Positions 6,725-13,251 of a DNA stretch of 25,137 nucleotides are shown piece by piece. Origin of the DNA: a virus. The stretch is from the IMG/VR virus record IMGVR_UViG_3300044841_000069, positions 1-25,137 of that record; one strand, 5' to 3'. The notes beneath the pieces are model-generated. The model was not told the DNA's origin. It did not search any database and saw nothing but the letters and a program-made list of their open reading frames with translations. Position 1 is the first letter of the stretch. Each line of letters opens with the position of its first letter. The position numbers and the translations under genes are program-made.

Positions 6725-6955
6725 GAAACGAAGCCTCCCGTCGGTCTTCCGCGGTGTCTAGTGAACTTACGGGTTGTCGTCAACCGGCCGGTGTCCATCG
6801 CCAGGAGACATCATGTCAACCATCGCAAGATTCGTCTACCCCAACTCTGACCTGCTACGTGCCGAACTACAAGCGTGTAACTAGTTGACACCGCGTCAAC
6901 CGTTATGCAACATGGTGTCTGTCAATCGTTGACAACTAGCCCAACAGGGAGCACC
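6725..6955. promoter_or_regulatory. Repressor/Cro operator region with divergent promoters
   Basis: Symmetric GTTGAC half-sites cluster here: TGTCAA-TCG-TTGACA (perfect, 6920-6934), GTTGAC-ACCGC-GTCAAC (perfect arms, 6884-6900), GGTTG-4-CAACC (6772-6785), and an extra GTCAAC at 6815-6820. Rightward, a consensus -35 TTGACA at 6885-6890 is followed after 17 bases by CAACAT (6908-6913). Leftward, TTGACG (6783-6778) is followed after 17 bases by TAGACA (6760-6755). Both promoters overlap half-sites, as expected for a mutually repressing switch. The -10 matches are weak. Confidence 0.6.
6813..6884 (+). CDS. 23-codon micro-ORF in the switch region
   Basis: A short ORF, ATG 6813 to TAG 6882-6884, begins MSTIARFVYPN and ends RAELQACN. 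It has a good ribosome site AGGAGA at 6803-6808. It ends exactly where the inverted repeat and -35 of the rightward promoter begin. It may be a leader peptide or a small regulator, or it may not be translated. No homology can be judged at this length. Confidence 0.35.
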   Translation: MSTIARFVYPNSDLLRAELQACN

Positions 6956-7273
6956 ATGACAACCAACAACCCCCGCCGAAAACGCCCGAAAGGCCAGTGG
7001 ATGCGACTGCGCGACCCCGAGCTCCTTGTGGCACACATGAAGCACGCCGACTACTCCCAGGCCCGCCTGGGTCGGCACGCCGAAACCAGCCGCCAGTTCA
7101 TCTACAAACTCGTCACCGGCCGATCCCGTACTTGCACACCGCGAGTCGGGCAACGCATCGAGGAGGCGCTCGGCGTCCTCCCGGGCACTCTTTTCGTGCT
7201 CGAGAAGTCAATCGATACGAAACGTTCTGTCCCACGTAAGGGGACGAAGGGAACGAAGGGGACGAAGTCGTGA
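6956..7273 (+). CDS. Cro-like HTH DNA-binding protein
   Basis: A 105-aa protein with a basic N-terminus (NNPRRKRPKGQW) and a helix-turn-helix at about residues 28-60 (DYSQARLGRHAETSRQFIYK) and a repetitive Lys/Gly/Thr tail (KGTKGTKGTK). ATG 6956 has the ribosome site AGGGAG. It is the first gene rightward of the operator region and opposite to the repressor, so it fits the Cro role: shutting off the repressor and early promoter during lytic growth. The triplet repeat GGGACGAAG/GGAACGAAG near its end causes the tail and could vary in length by slippage. Confidence 0.72.
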   Translation: MTTNNPRRKRPKGQWMRLRDPELLVAHMKHADYSQARLGRHAETSRQFIYKLVTGRSRTCTPRVGQRIEEALGVLPGTLFVLEKSIDTKRSVPRKGTKGTKGTKS

Positions 7274-7449
7274 GCGAAAACCTGCTGACCGTCCAAGAGA
7301 CCGCCGCCAAGTTCAAGTCATCCCGCGCCACGGTCTACCGCCTGTTCGCCGCGGGGGAGTTGGCGTGGGTGCAGATCGGAGCCCGCCGACGGGTGACTGC
7401 CGCCGAGATCGACCGGTTCATTGCCGAGCACACGGAGGTCAGCGCGTGA
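7270..7449 (+). CDS. xis: Excisionase-like MerR/Xis HTH protein
   Basis: A 59-aa protein from GTG 7270, overlapping the Cro-like stop by four bases. The sequence LLTVQETAAKFKSSRATVYR then LFAAGELAWVQIGARRRV is the standard winged-helix HTH_17/excisionase fold: a first helix binding DNA and a wing that usually reads R-K-G-x-x. Such proteins act as recombination directionality factors, bending attL/attR so that integrase excises the prophage. Its place in the early operon, away from int, suits expression only on induction. A plain transcription regulator is the alternative. Confidence 0.75.
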   Translation: MSENLLTVQETAAKFKSSRATVYRLFAAGELAWVQIGARRRVTAAEIDRFIAEHTEVSA

Positions 7450-7547
7450 CCACCCTCTGCGACCTCCTGGCCATCCTGCGCGCCCTTGCGTCCGGGCGAG
7501 ATCCGCGCGAGGTAGTGCTCGAGCGTTGGCGGGGGCGGGAGTCATGA
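7446..7547 (+). CDS. 33-aa early protein, unknown
   Basis: A very short gene from GTG 7446 that overlaps both neighbours by four bases (GTGA before, ATGA after). It contains LCDLLAILRALASGRDPREV, an amphipathic helix, then a short basic end. The double overlap in the tight operon is the main support. No function recognised. Confidence 0.5.
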   Translation: MTTLCDLLAILRALASGRDPREVVLERWRGRES

Positions 7548-8362
7548 CTTTCGGCATCCCCGACCCAGGCCGTGCGTCCAAGGCCGTCGAGCTGGTCGTG
7601 CGCACGACGACCCCATGTGACCCGATGGCCTTCGACTTCAATGGCCACACTGTTCGCGGCTGGCTACACGCGGATGACCCGATGTTCGTCGCATCCGACA
7701 TTGCCCGTGCTCTGAGTTACCGCATGGCGTCGGACATGACGCGCCGGATCGACGAGGCCGACAAGGGCTACGCGAAAGTGCGTACCCCTGGCGGCGACCA
7801 GGACATGCTCGTCATCAACGAGTCCGGCATGTACACGGCGATCTTCCGTGCCAACGTGGAAGAGGCCCAGGACTTCCGCCGCTGGGTGACGCGCGAGGTT
7901 CTCCCGGCCATTCGCAAGACCGGCTCTTACTCGACCGCTCCCGCCCTCACCGGCGCCGAGCTCTTCGCCCACGCGGTCCTCGAGGCACAGGCCATGCTCG
8001 CCGCCAAGGACGAGCGGATCGCCGAGCTGGAGCCCAAGGCCGAGATCGCCGACCGGCTGCTCGACGCCGAGGGTGACCTATCGGTAGGCGACACCGCGCA
8101 GGCGCTGACCCGCGCGGGCATCAAGACGGGCCGCGGTCGGATGTTCGCCACCCTCGAAGGCAAGACGTGGATCTACCGCGCGCGTGGCGATGGCCGGTAT
8201 CGCGTCAATCAGCGGGCCATCGACGCGGGATGGATGTCCGTGCTGCCGCAGACGCACTACCACCCGAAGACCGGCGAACTGGTGCTGGATCCGCCACAGC
8301 CGCGCGTGACGCCAAAGGGATTGCAGCGGCTGCTCATTGATCTGGGTGGTGTCGCCGCATGA
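7544..8362 (+). CDS. Phage antirepressor, BRO-N plus KilAC/ANT domains
   Basis: A 272-aa protein. Residues about 25-125 match the BRO-N DNA-binding domain (MFVASDIARALSYR, INESGMYTAIFRAN, RRWVTREVLPAIRKTGSY). After an Ala-rich helix (about 130-175) comes a KilA-C/ANT-type domain (about 180-262: DTAQALTRAGIKTGRGRMFA, then RYRVNQRAIDAGWM). Proteins with this pair are phage antirepressors or early regulators that inactivate the repressor or bind operator DNA. Its place three genes after the Cro-like gene fits a lytic switch role. The start ATG 7544 overlaps the preceding stop. Confidence 0.88.
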   Translation: MTFGIPDPGRASKAVELVVRTTTPCDPMAFDFNGHTVRGWLHADDPMFVASDIARALSYRMASDMTRRIDEADKGYAKVRTPGGDQDMLVINESGMYTAIFRANVEEAQDFRRWVTREVLPAIRKTGSYSTAPALTGAELFAHAVLEAQAMLAAKDERIAELEPKAEIADRLLDAEGDLSVGDTAQALTRAGIKTGRGRMFATLEGKTWIYRARGDGRYRVNQRAIDAGWMSVLPQTHYHPKTGELVLDPPQPRVTPKGLQRLLIDLGGVAA

Positions 8363-8517
8363 CCCAACCACCCCCCGGCTTCATGGCCGTCGAGAACGTC
8401 GACCACAACGCCGACGGCTCGATAACCGTCTACGCGCGTGACTGCAACGGCGACCCGATCGTCAAGACCTATGCGCCCGGCACCGTCGTGACGCGACTCA
8501 GGACGGATGCATCATGA
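8359..8517 (+). CDS. Small beta-rich protein, unknown
   Basis: A 52-aa protein beginning MTQPPPGFMAVENVD with ATGA overlaps at both ends. The alternating hydrophobic pattern (SITVYARDCNGDPIVKTYAP) suggests a small beta-sheet fold. Part of the early operon. Function unknown. Confidence 0.6.
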   Translation: MTQPPPGFMAVENVDHNADGSITVYARDCNGDPIVKTYAPGTVVTRLRTDAS

Positions 8518-8756
8518 CCAACCAGCTGCATTTCCCCGGCGACTGCACCGACTTCGAGCCGGATTCCTTCGTCGGCGCCGACAAGTTCGGCGCGTTCTAC
8601 CGGCCCATCGAAGCGACCTACGACGCCGAAGCTGACCGAACCAAGATCCAATACAAGCCCATCCCGCCTGCCGACATGCCCCGGTACGCCGAGGACAAGG
8701 TTCGGCAGATGCATGACCGGGCCCGCCTGGTCGAGCTGTTCGGGGGGCACTGGTGA
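8514..8756 (+). CDS. Hypothetical early protein, 80 aa
   Basis: Begins MTNQLHFPGDC; acidic N-terminal half and a helical C-terminus (KVRQMHDRARLVELFGG). ATG 8514 overlaps the preceding stop and the next gene's GTG overlaps its end. Codon-level support is the coupled operon arrangement. No family recognised. Confidence 0.6.
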   Translation: MTNQLHFPGDCTDFEPDSFVGADKFGAFYRPIEATYDAEADRTKIQYKPIPPADMPRYAEDKVRQMHDRARLVELFGGHW

Positions 8757-9118
8757 CCATTCCAACTTTCCGCGCCGTCGACCAGCAGACCGGCGAGATC
8801 GCACCCGTCGTCGACGCCGAAACGTACGCCATCGTCTGCGCTCAGCGAGACAGAATGACCACCGAGCGCGACAACGCCCGCCATGAGCGCGACGACTGGA
8901 TCGACAAGGCGAGGGCCGCGACCGAATCCGATGCCGCGCAGACGAAATGGGCGCAGGGCTACGCGAAGGAATGTGACGAACTCCGCGAGGAACTCGAAGA
9001 CATGCGCGAGTCCTGCGACATGTGGGCCGAGCGTGCCGAGATGGCCGAGCGCGCGCTGACCGCCGCCCGGGGCGAACGCGACACGTGGCGCGCTGGGGTA
9101 TCGGCGGTGGCGCGGTGA
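8753..9118 (+). CDS. Coiled-coil protein, unknown
   Basis: A 121-aa protein from GTG 8753. Residues about 28-115 are almost wholly charged, with heptad spacing (RDRMTTERDNARHERDDWID, then ELREELEDMRESCDMWAERA), so a long coiled coil is likely. It could be a scaffold or partner-binding protein in the early complex. It has no membrane segment or enzyme motif. The next gene, overlapping its end, encodes a small membrane protein. Confidence 0.65.
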   Translation: MTIPTFRAVDQQTGEIAPVVDAETYAIVCAQRDRMTTERDNARHERDDWIDKARAATESDAAQTKWAQGYAKECDELREELEDMRESCDMWAERAEMAERALTAARGERDTWRAGVSAVAR

Positions 9119-9288
9119 TCACCCTCAGCACCCTCGGACTCATCGCCATCATCGGCGTCACGCTCATCGGCGGCATCGCACTGGCCTGGCACGTCCATGC
9201 CAGCTACATGGCAATGAACGAGCGAGACCGGCGGTTCGTGCGGGGCTGCGAAGTCGCCGACGAGGCCGAGAACGGGGAATGCCGCTAA
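9115..9288 (+). CDS. Small single-TM membrane protein
   Basis: A 57-aa protein from GTG 9115, overlapping the preceding stop. A strong membrane segment covers about residues 3-26 (LGLIAIIGVTLIGGIALAW); the remainder is polar and acidic with two Cys. Role unknown; small early membrane proteins in phages can affect host physiology or exclusion. Confidence 0.62.
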   Translation: MITLSTLGLIAIIGVTLIGGIALAWHVHASYMAMNERDRRFVRGCEVADEAENGECR

Positions 9289-9695
9289 TGGCCAACGTGA
9301 TCCACGAACGCATCGCCCGCATCGCGCGGCAGGAGTTATCGCAGCGGTACGCCTCGGTGGACGACCAGGCCGACGCGATGGCGGCTGCGATCCTGACTGG
9401 GCTTCGGGAAGACGGGGTTGCTGTCGTGGAACTGCCCAAGCCTGACGAGGACGGCCGGTTCTGGTTCAGAGAAGTCTGCTACGTCTACGTCGATCCCGAA
9501 GACCAGATGATCATGACGCAGCGCGACACCACTCACGGTGACGCCGACGACGCCCGCGAGACCGCCGCCGCTCTTCTCGCAGCGGCCGACGCTGCGGAGT
9601 CCACGCCTGACGAAGATCCACACGCTGGCCAACTCTGGGCCAACGAACTCCAACGCCGCCAACAGCAGGTTTCCTCGGATCGGGAGTGGTCATGA
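9288..9695 (+). CDS. Hypothetical protein, 135 aa
   Basis: Starts at ATG 9288 (TAATG overlap; CGGGGA ribosome site about 10 bases upstream); an ATG at 9279 is possible. The N-terminal 45 residues are helical (ERIARIARQELSQRYASVDD), followed by a beta segment FWFREVCYVYVDPEDQMIMT and an Ala-rich acidic C-terminus. I do not recognise the family. Confidence 0.6.
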   Translation: MANVIHERIARIARQELSQRYASVDDQADAMAAAILTGLREDGVAVVELPKPDEDGRFWFREVCYVYVDPEDQMIMTQRDTTHGDADDARETAAALLAAADAAESTPDEDPHAGQLWANELQRRQQQVSSDREWS

Positions 9696-10444
9696 CGTTC
9701 CTCGTCGCATCCATCGAGCACCACGCCCGCGTCCTGGCCAACGCCGTCAAGCGCGCCCTGGTCGAGAAGTGCAGTGGCTTTAGTGATTACGAGGCGGCCG
9801 ATTTCTATGAGGGCACCGTCGAGCGCGGCAAGACCTACCGCGTCCGTCCTGGCGAGTTGACCATGTTCGGCAGGATTCAGGACGCGGATGGCTTCTGGGT
9901 CGATGCCGCCGAGTTGCAGGCCGAGTGTGAGGCCGAGCAGGAGGTGGCCGAGCCGACGGTCGGAACGCAGTGCCGAGCGCCGCACCCGTTCGCCTGCTTG
10001 CTGTGTCGCATCGGCTGTACCTACAAGACTCCCACAGCAGGCCAGCGTGGTGAGAACCCGGCAGGTGACGACTCCCCGACGTCGCCTGCCGGGTCACCAG
10101 ACCCGTCGCCCACCTCACCACCGGCCAGCCAGCCGCGGGTCGGCGACGAAGGCTCCCCGGCGGAGATAGCGACATTCGCTCGTCGCCCCGCCGGGGAGCG
10201 CCCCACTTGGGTCGACTGGGCTGTCCCCGCGATCTGCGACGTGCTGGCCCTGCACGGCTGCGTCTACAACGAAGACGCCGCCATCTACGAGTGCTGGGAC
10301 GAAGTCGGCCTCACCCCGCATGCGTCGTTCGGTGACGCCCACGACTGGCGCGAGCACGTCGCACCGCTGATCGCCGAACGCCTCGGTGTCGCAATGGAGT
10401 CCGCCGCGATACCTGACGCATTCACCCACTGGTTTCAGAAGTAA
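9692..10444 (+). CDS. Two-domain protein with hairpin-rich linker, unknown
   Basis: A 250-aa protein. The N-terminal part (1-95) is an alpha/beta-looking domain (YEGTVERGKTYRVRPGEL). Residues about 92-112 hold three Cys (QC, FACLLCRIGC) that may bind metal. A long Pro/Ser/Gly linker (about 115-165) follows. The C-terminal domain (168-250, RPTWVDWAVPAICDVLALHG) is compact and acidic. The linker DNA contains perfect inverted repeats (listed separately), which suggests a recent fusion or insertion between two older modules. ATG 9692 overlaps the preceding stop. Function unknown. Confidence 0.65.
   Translation: MTFLVASIEHHARVLANAVKRALVEKCSGFSDYEAADFYEGTVERGKTYRVRPGELTMFGRIQDADGFWVDAAELQAECEAEQEVAEPTVGTQCRAPHPFACLLCRIGCTYKTPTAGQRGENPAGDDSPTSPAGSPDPSPTSPPASQPRVGDEGSPAEIATFARRPAGERPTWVDWAVPAICDVLALHGCVYNEDAAIYECWDEVGLTPHASFGDAHDWREHVAPLIAERLGVAMESAAIPDAFTHWFQK
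10056..10199 (+). repeat. Cluster of inverted repeats inside the 9692 gene
   Basis: First hairpin: arms 10056-10070 and 10080-10094, 15 bp with one G-T pair and a 9-base loop. Second hairpin: perfect 12-bp arms GCTCCCCGGCGG (10152-10163) and CCGCCGGGGAGC (10188-10199), 24-base loop. A short GACCCG/CGGGTC pair (about 10101-10141) lies between. All fall in the low-complexity linker. Confidence 0.7.
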
Positions 10445-10447
10445 GAC

Positions 10448-10499
10448 GGCGCCGCCCACGCACGGGCGACGCCATCACCCACAACAGGAATAGGAGCCC
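10448..10499 (+). promoter_or_regulatory. Start-associated sequence with upstream inverted repeat (SAS/ESAS-like)
   Basis: GGAATAGGAGCCC at 10487-10499 precedes GTG 10504 and matches at 12 of 13 positions the start-associated sequence GGGATAGGAGCCC described for Cluster K mycobacteriophages. Upstream is an inverted repeat: GGCGCCGCCC (10448-10457) and GGGCGACGCC (10464-10473), 9 of 10 pairs, 6-base loop. Cluster K phages have extended elements with inverted repeats in this place. It serves as the ribosome site (AGGAG) and perhaps more. Confidence 0.5.
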
Positions 10500-10503
10500 T
10501 GAC

Positions 10504-10608
10504 GTGAGCGATTCGATTGTACCGGTGTTCGTCCCGGCCGACGGAGCCGAGCTGGCAGCACGCGCGGCCGAGTTCGAGGCCGAGCGCGGGGAAGAGGTGG
10601 ACCGGTGA
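10504..10608 (+). CDS. 34-aa protein after the SAS-like element
   Basis: A short gene from GTG 10504, with a well-placed AGGAG ribosome site and a stop overlapping the next GTG. The sequence has a VPVFVPADGAELA start and an acidic helix ending EEVDR. Its strong start signal, unlike the coupled starts around it, suggests high or independent translation. Function unknown. Confidence 0.55.
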   Translation: MSDSIVPVFVPADGAELAARAAEFEAERGEEVDR

Positions 10609-10721
10609 CGACCCTCCATTTCACCCTCAACCTCATCGTCGTCCTAGTCCTCTCGGGCGTGGGCGCGTTTGCGGTCATGGCCAGTGTGGCACTCCTGCGG
10701 GACTGGTGGACCCAGCGATGA
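10605..10721 (+). CDS. 38-aa single-TM membrane peptide
   Basis: From GTG 10605, overlapping the previous stop and the next start (ATGA). Nearly the whole protein is one membrane helix (NLIVVLVLSGVGAFAVMASV) followed by a short RDWWTQR tail. Likely a small membrane effector; role unknown. Confidence 0.55.
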   Translation: MTTLHFTLNLIVVLVLSGVGAFAVMASVALLRDWWTQR

Positions 10722-10921
10722 GCGCGACGGTCGTGACCGGTCACGGCACCTACGAGTCGTCGCGAGCAGAGCAGTACCACGTTGACGAGTTCGGCCACCT
10801 GCACCTGGAGACTACCTACGGCGGCCAGGTCGCGACGTTCGCCGCTGGGAAGTGGTCGACCGTCAGGCTGATCCCGAGCCGGGATGCCAAGGGCCGCTTC
10901 GTCAAGCGCGGTGCCAAATGA
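10718..10921 (+). CDS. Hypothetical protein, 67 aa
   Basis: Begins MSATVVTGHGTYES. A beta-rich middle (HLHLETTYGGQVATFAAGKW) and a basic end (DAKGRFVKRGAK) suggest a small DNA- or RNA-contacting protein, but that is only a composition argument. ATGA overlaps at both ends support the reading frame. Confidence 0.6.
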   Translation: MSATVVTGHGTYESSRAEQYHVDEFGHLHLETTYGGQVATFAAGKWSTVRLIPSRDAKGRFVKRGAK

Positions 10922-11253
10922 GGCCCCGCACGCTTCGCCGCCGCCTCGCCCTGGCCGGCTTCGGTGCCATCCTCGCGGGTGCCACACTCGGCACCGGTAT
11001 CGCCAAGGCCGAGCCCATCGACAACTACGCCGCGATCAACGCCAGCCCGATCTGCTCGACGCTCGACAGCTTCCCCACGATCGCGGGCGTTACCGGTGTC
11101 CTGCAAGGCGTGATGGAGGACAGCGGGTTCGGCCCGTACGACGCTGGTCGCACCATCGCCACCGCCGTAGTCGGTTGGTGCCCACGGAATCTGCCTGTGC
11201 TGCAGCGCTTCGTCGCGGTCTACGGTCCCGAGGCGCGGACGGTGATCGCATGA
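10918..11253 (+). CDS. Secreted DUF732-like protein
   Basis: A 111-aa protein with a clear signal peptide: basic MRPRTLRRRL, hydrophobic core to about residue 25, and a likely cleavage after AKA (residues 29-31). The mature part holds two Cys (PICSTLD and VGWCPRN), as in DUF732-like exported proteins of mycobacteria. It is the second such protein in the window. It would act outside the membrane; a role in altering the host surface is possible but not shown. Confidence 0.7.
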   Translation: MRPRTLRRRLALAGFGAILAGATLGTGIAKAEPIDNYAAINASPICSTLDSFPTIAGVTGVLQGVMEDSGFGPYDAGRTIATAVVGWCPRNLPVLQRFVAVYGPEARTVIA

Positions 11254-11528
11254 CCACCAACATCATCGACCACCCAAACCTGGTGCGCGTGTGCGGTGAT
11301 GCCACCTACTCCGCGCACTTCGGCCCACTGGTCAGCGTCACGCCGATCAGCATCCCGGGTGACGGACACCACCCGCATATTGCCCTGCGGTTCAGGCGCG
11401 GTGTGGTGCTGGACATCTCGCTTCCCGATGCCATCGCGGTCGCGCGGCAGTTGCCCGAGGCGATTGCGGCGCTGCCCTTGGTGCCGAATGTGTCGGGTGC
11501 GCTGGCGGATTTGGGGGAGCCCGCGTGA
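11250..11528 (+). CDS. Hypothetical protein, 92 aa
   Basis: Starts ATG 11250 overlapping the preceding stop. A beta-rich centre (HIALRFRRGVVLDISLPDA) is followed by an Ala/Leu-rich helix (AVARQLPEAIAALP). It resembles short phage proteins with one beta-sheet plus helix, but I cannot assign a family. Confidence 0.6.
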   Translation: MTTNIIDHPNLVRVCGDATYSAHFGPLVSVTPISIPGDGHHPHIALRFRRGVVLDISLPDAIAVARQLPEAIAALPLVPNVSGALADLGEPA

Positions 11529-11731
11529 CGGCCTCGCTACTTGACCTCACCCGAGCCCGTGTCGCCCGCGAGCACCGCGCCGACATCTTGGCCGGCGCAC
11601 TGACTAAGTGCGAGTGCAAGCGCTGCGGCCAGCCCTGGACGACCAATGCGGGACCACGCGACAACTTCTCGCTCGTCACGAAGTTCTGCCCGGATTGCGT
11701 TGCGACGCTGCCGAGATGGGGGATGGCATGA
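11525..11731 (+). CDS. Small zinc-ribbon protein
   Basis: A 68-aa protein with two Cys pairs, CECKRCGQPW and FCPDCVA, that should form one zinc ribbon. The N-terminal helix (LLDLTRARVAREHRADILAG) may bind a partner. It lies just before a two-HTH DNA-binding protein, so it could belong to the same regulatory unit. No enzymatic residues. Confidence 0.65.
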   Translation: MTASLLDLTRARVAREHRADILAGALTKCECKRCGQPWTTNAGPRDNFSLVTKFCPDCVATLPRWGMA

Positions 11732-12105
11732 CCGCCGCACTAGGCATCGCAGCTCGCCGAGCCCGCGTCGTCGCCCTCACTCAGCAGGGCTTCACGGCCG
11801 CGGACATCGCTGCCGTCGAGGGGTTGACCATGCGGACCGTGTACCGCATCCGGCAGGAACTGGGCGTGTCACGGGAGAGATTCGCGCCACTGAGCGACGG
11901 TGAATTGCGCACGGCCGCCCAGCTTCTCGATGATGGATGCTCATGCAGCGAAGTGGCTCGGACGCTCGGGCGTAACCAGACCACGATCAGCAAGCACTTT
12001 CCCGGTCGCGGCTGGCCCGTCGATAGCGGTCAAGGCCCGCAGTTCGGGGCGACCAACCGATGGATGAAACGCAAGGCGCTACAGAAGGCGGGAGTGCGGC
12101 TATGA
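11728..12105 (+). CDS. Two-HTH DNA-binding protein
   Basis: A 125-aa protein with two helix-turn-helix units: residues about 15-45 (FTAADIAAVEGLTMRTVYRI) and about 65-90 (CSCSEVARTLGRNQTTISKH), of the kind found in resolvase and sigma region 4-like domains. A basic tail (NRWMKRKALQKAG) follows. It has no enzymatic domain, so it is probably an early or middle transcription regulator. Starts with an ATGA overlap. Confidence 0.72.
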   Translation: MTAALGIAARRARVVALTQQGFTAADIAAVEGLTMRTVYRIRQELGVSRERFAPLSDGELRTAAQLLDDGCSCSEVARTLGRNQTTISKHFPGRGWPVDSGQGPQFGATNRWMKRKALQKAGVRL

Positions 12106-12263
12106 CCGATTACTACGACCGGTTCGGCTACCCAGCAGACCTCGACGAGTGGCGATCGGCCGTGCGGTCGATGAGCGAGACCCAGCGTGTCCAGGCGTGC
12201 GGGCACAGCGCGCGCAACGGGCGTGTGTGCCCTGACTGTGGTGAGGAAGTGGACCGTGGCTAA
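12102..12263 (+). CDS. Small zinc-ribbon-like protein
   Basis: A 53-aa protein beginning MTDYYDRFGYPADLDEW. The C-terminal part has ACGHSARNGRVCPDCGEEV, a C-x2-H/C-x2-C pattern fit for one zinc. Overlaps the two-HTH gene start-to-stop. Role unknown. Confidence 0.6.
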   Translation: MTDYYDRFGYPADLDEWRSAVRSMSETQRVQACGHSARNGRVCPDCGEEVDRG

Positions 12264-12435
12264 GGCTCAGCAGAACGGAAACGACCTTCGCAAGTGGTAC
12301 ATCACCAAGTTTCGGGGCGCGTGGCTGGTCATGCCGCCAGTGATGGCCGGAATATCCAACTGGCACACGCTCGGAGCCACGTTCACGACCGGCAACGAAG
12401 CACACGCCACGTTCGCCCGAGGAGGCCAGCGATGA
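12256..12435 (+). CDS. Hypothetical protein, 59 aa
   Basis: From GTG 12256, 8 bases inside the preceding gene. The sequence (DLRKWYITKFRGAWLVMPP) is rich in aromatic residues, then THE segment NEAHATFARGG at the end. The last bases overlap the exonuclease ATG, so it may couple exonuclease translation. Confidence 0.58.
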   Translation: MAKAQQNGNDLRKWYITKFRGAWLVMPPVMAGISNWHTLGATFTTGNEAHATFARGGQR

Positions 12436-13250
12436 CGCTCATTACACACCCAGACCTGCTGCAGGGAACAGACGAGTGGATGGACCAGCGGCGCGGGATC
12501 GTGACGGCGTCAGTGGTGGGCCAACTCATCTCCACGCGCAAGCTCGGCGCGGGTGACTACGACTGCCCGGACTGCGAAGCACCTGCGCTCGAGCCCTGCC
12601 GCAGCAAGACCAAAAAGGGCGCAGTGATCAAGACGTTTCACTCTGAACGTGTCGACGTCGCAAGGCGTTCGCCCTCGCCGGTCGTCGTCGAGGTTGCACG
12701 CAATGACACGTCTCAGGGGCTCACAACGCTACTCGCGGCCGAGCGCATCACGGGATGGACGGAACCGACCTACATCAGCGACGACATGATGCGGGGTATC
12801 GCTGACGAACCGATCGCCCGTGACAAGTACTCGGAGCACTACGCGCCGGTCAAGGAATGTGGGTTCATCACAGAGGACCGCTGGGGATTCCAGATCGGTT
12901 ACTCCCCAGACGGTTTGGTGGGCGACGACGGGCTGATCGAGATCAAGTCGCGTCGGCCCAAGACGCAGTTGGCGACCATCCTGGCTGGTGAGGTGCCGAT
13001 CGAGAACATGGCCCAACTGCAGTGCGGCTTGCTAGTCACTGGCCGCGAGTGGATCGACTACGTGAGCTGGTGTGGCGGCATGCCTATGTACGTCAAACGG
13101 GTTCTACCACAGCAGAAGTGGTTCGACGCGATCACCGAGGCAGCCGCGACGTTCGAGAAGAACGTCGCGGAAATGATCAGCGCCTATGGGCAGTACGTCA
13201 CTGGGCTGCAACCAACCGAACGCACCACCGAGACTGAAATGGTCGTCTGA
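12432..13250 (+). CDS. YqaJ/RecE-like exonuclease with inserted putative zinc finger
   Basis: A 272-aa nuclease of the PD-(D/E)XK YqaJ/lambda-exonuclease type, which would trim double-stranded ends during phage recombination. Start: WMDQRRGIVTASVVGQLI (residues 16-33). Catalytic core: E126 (ADEPIARDKY), D160 (YSPDGLVG) and E170-x-K172 (LIEIKSRR). Between these lies an unusual insertion, residues about 42-80, with C45-x2-C48-x7-C56-x13-H70, matching the CPxC...PCR...FHxxR finger common in actinobacterial phage proteins. The next gene is its likely recombination partner. ATG 12432 overlaps the previous stop. Confidence 0.82.
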   Translation: MTLITHPDLLQGTDEWMDQRRGIVTASVVGQLISTRKLGAGDYDCPDCEAPALEPCRSKTKKGAVIKTFHSERVDVARRSPSPVVVEVARNDTSQGLTTLLAAERITGWTEPTYISDDMMRGIADEPIARDKYSEHYAPVKECGFITEDRWGFQIGYSPDGLVGDDGLIEIKSRRPKTQLATILAGEVPIENMAQLQCGLLVTGREWIDYVSWCGGMPMYVKRVLPQQKWFDAITEAAATFEKNVAEMISAYGQYVTGLQPTERTTETEMVV

Positions 13251-13251
13251 C

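Noticed and set aside
8469-9176. Leftward 235-codon frame
   Set aside because: Arg/Ser/Pro-rich shadow of three coupled rightward genes.
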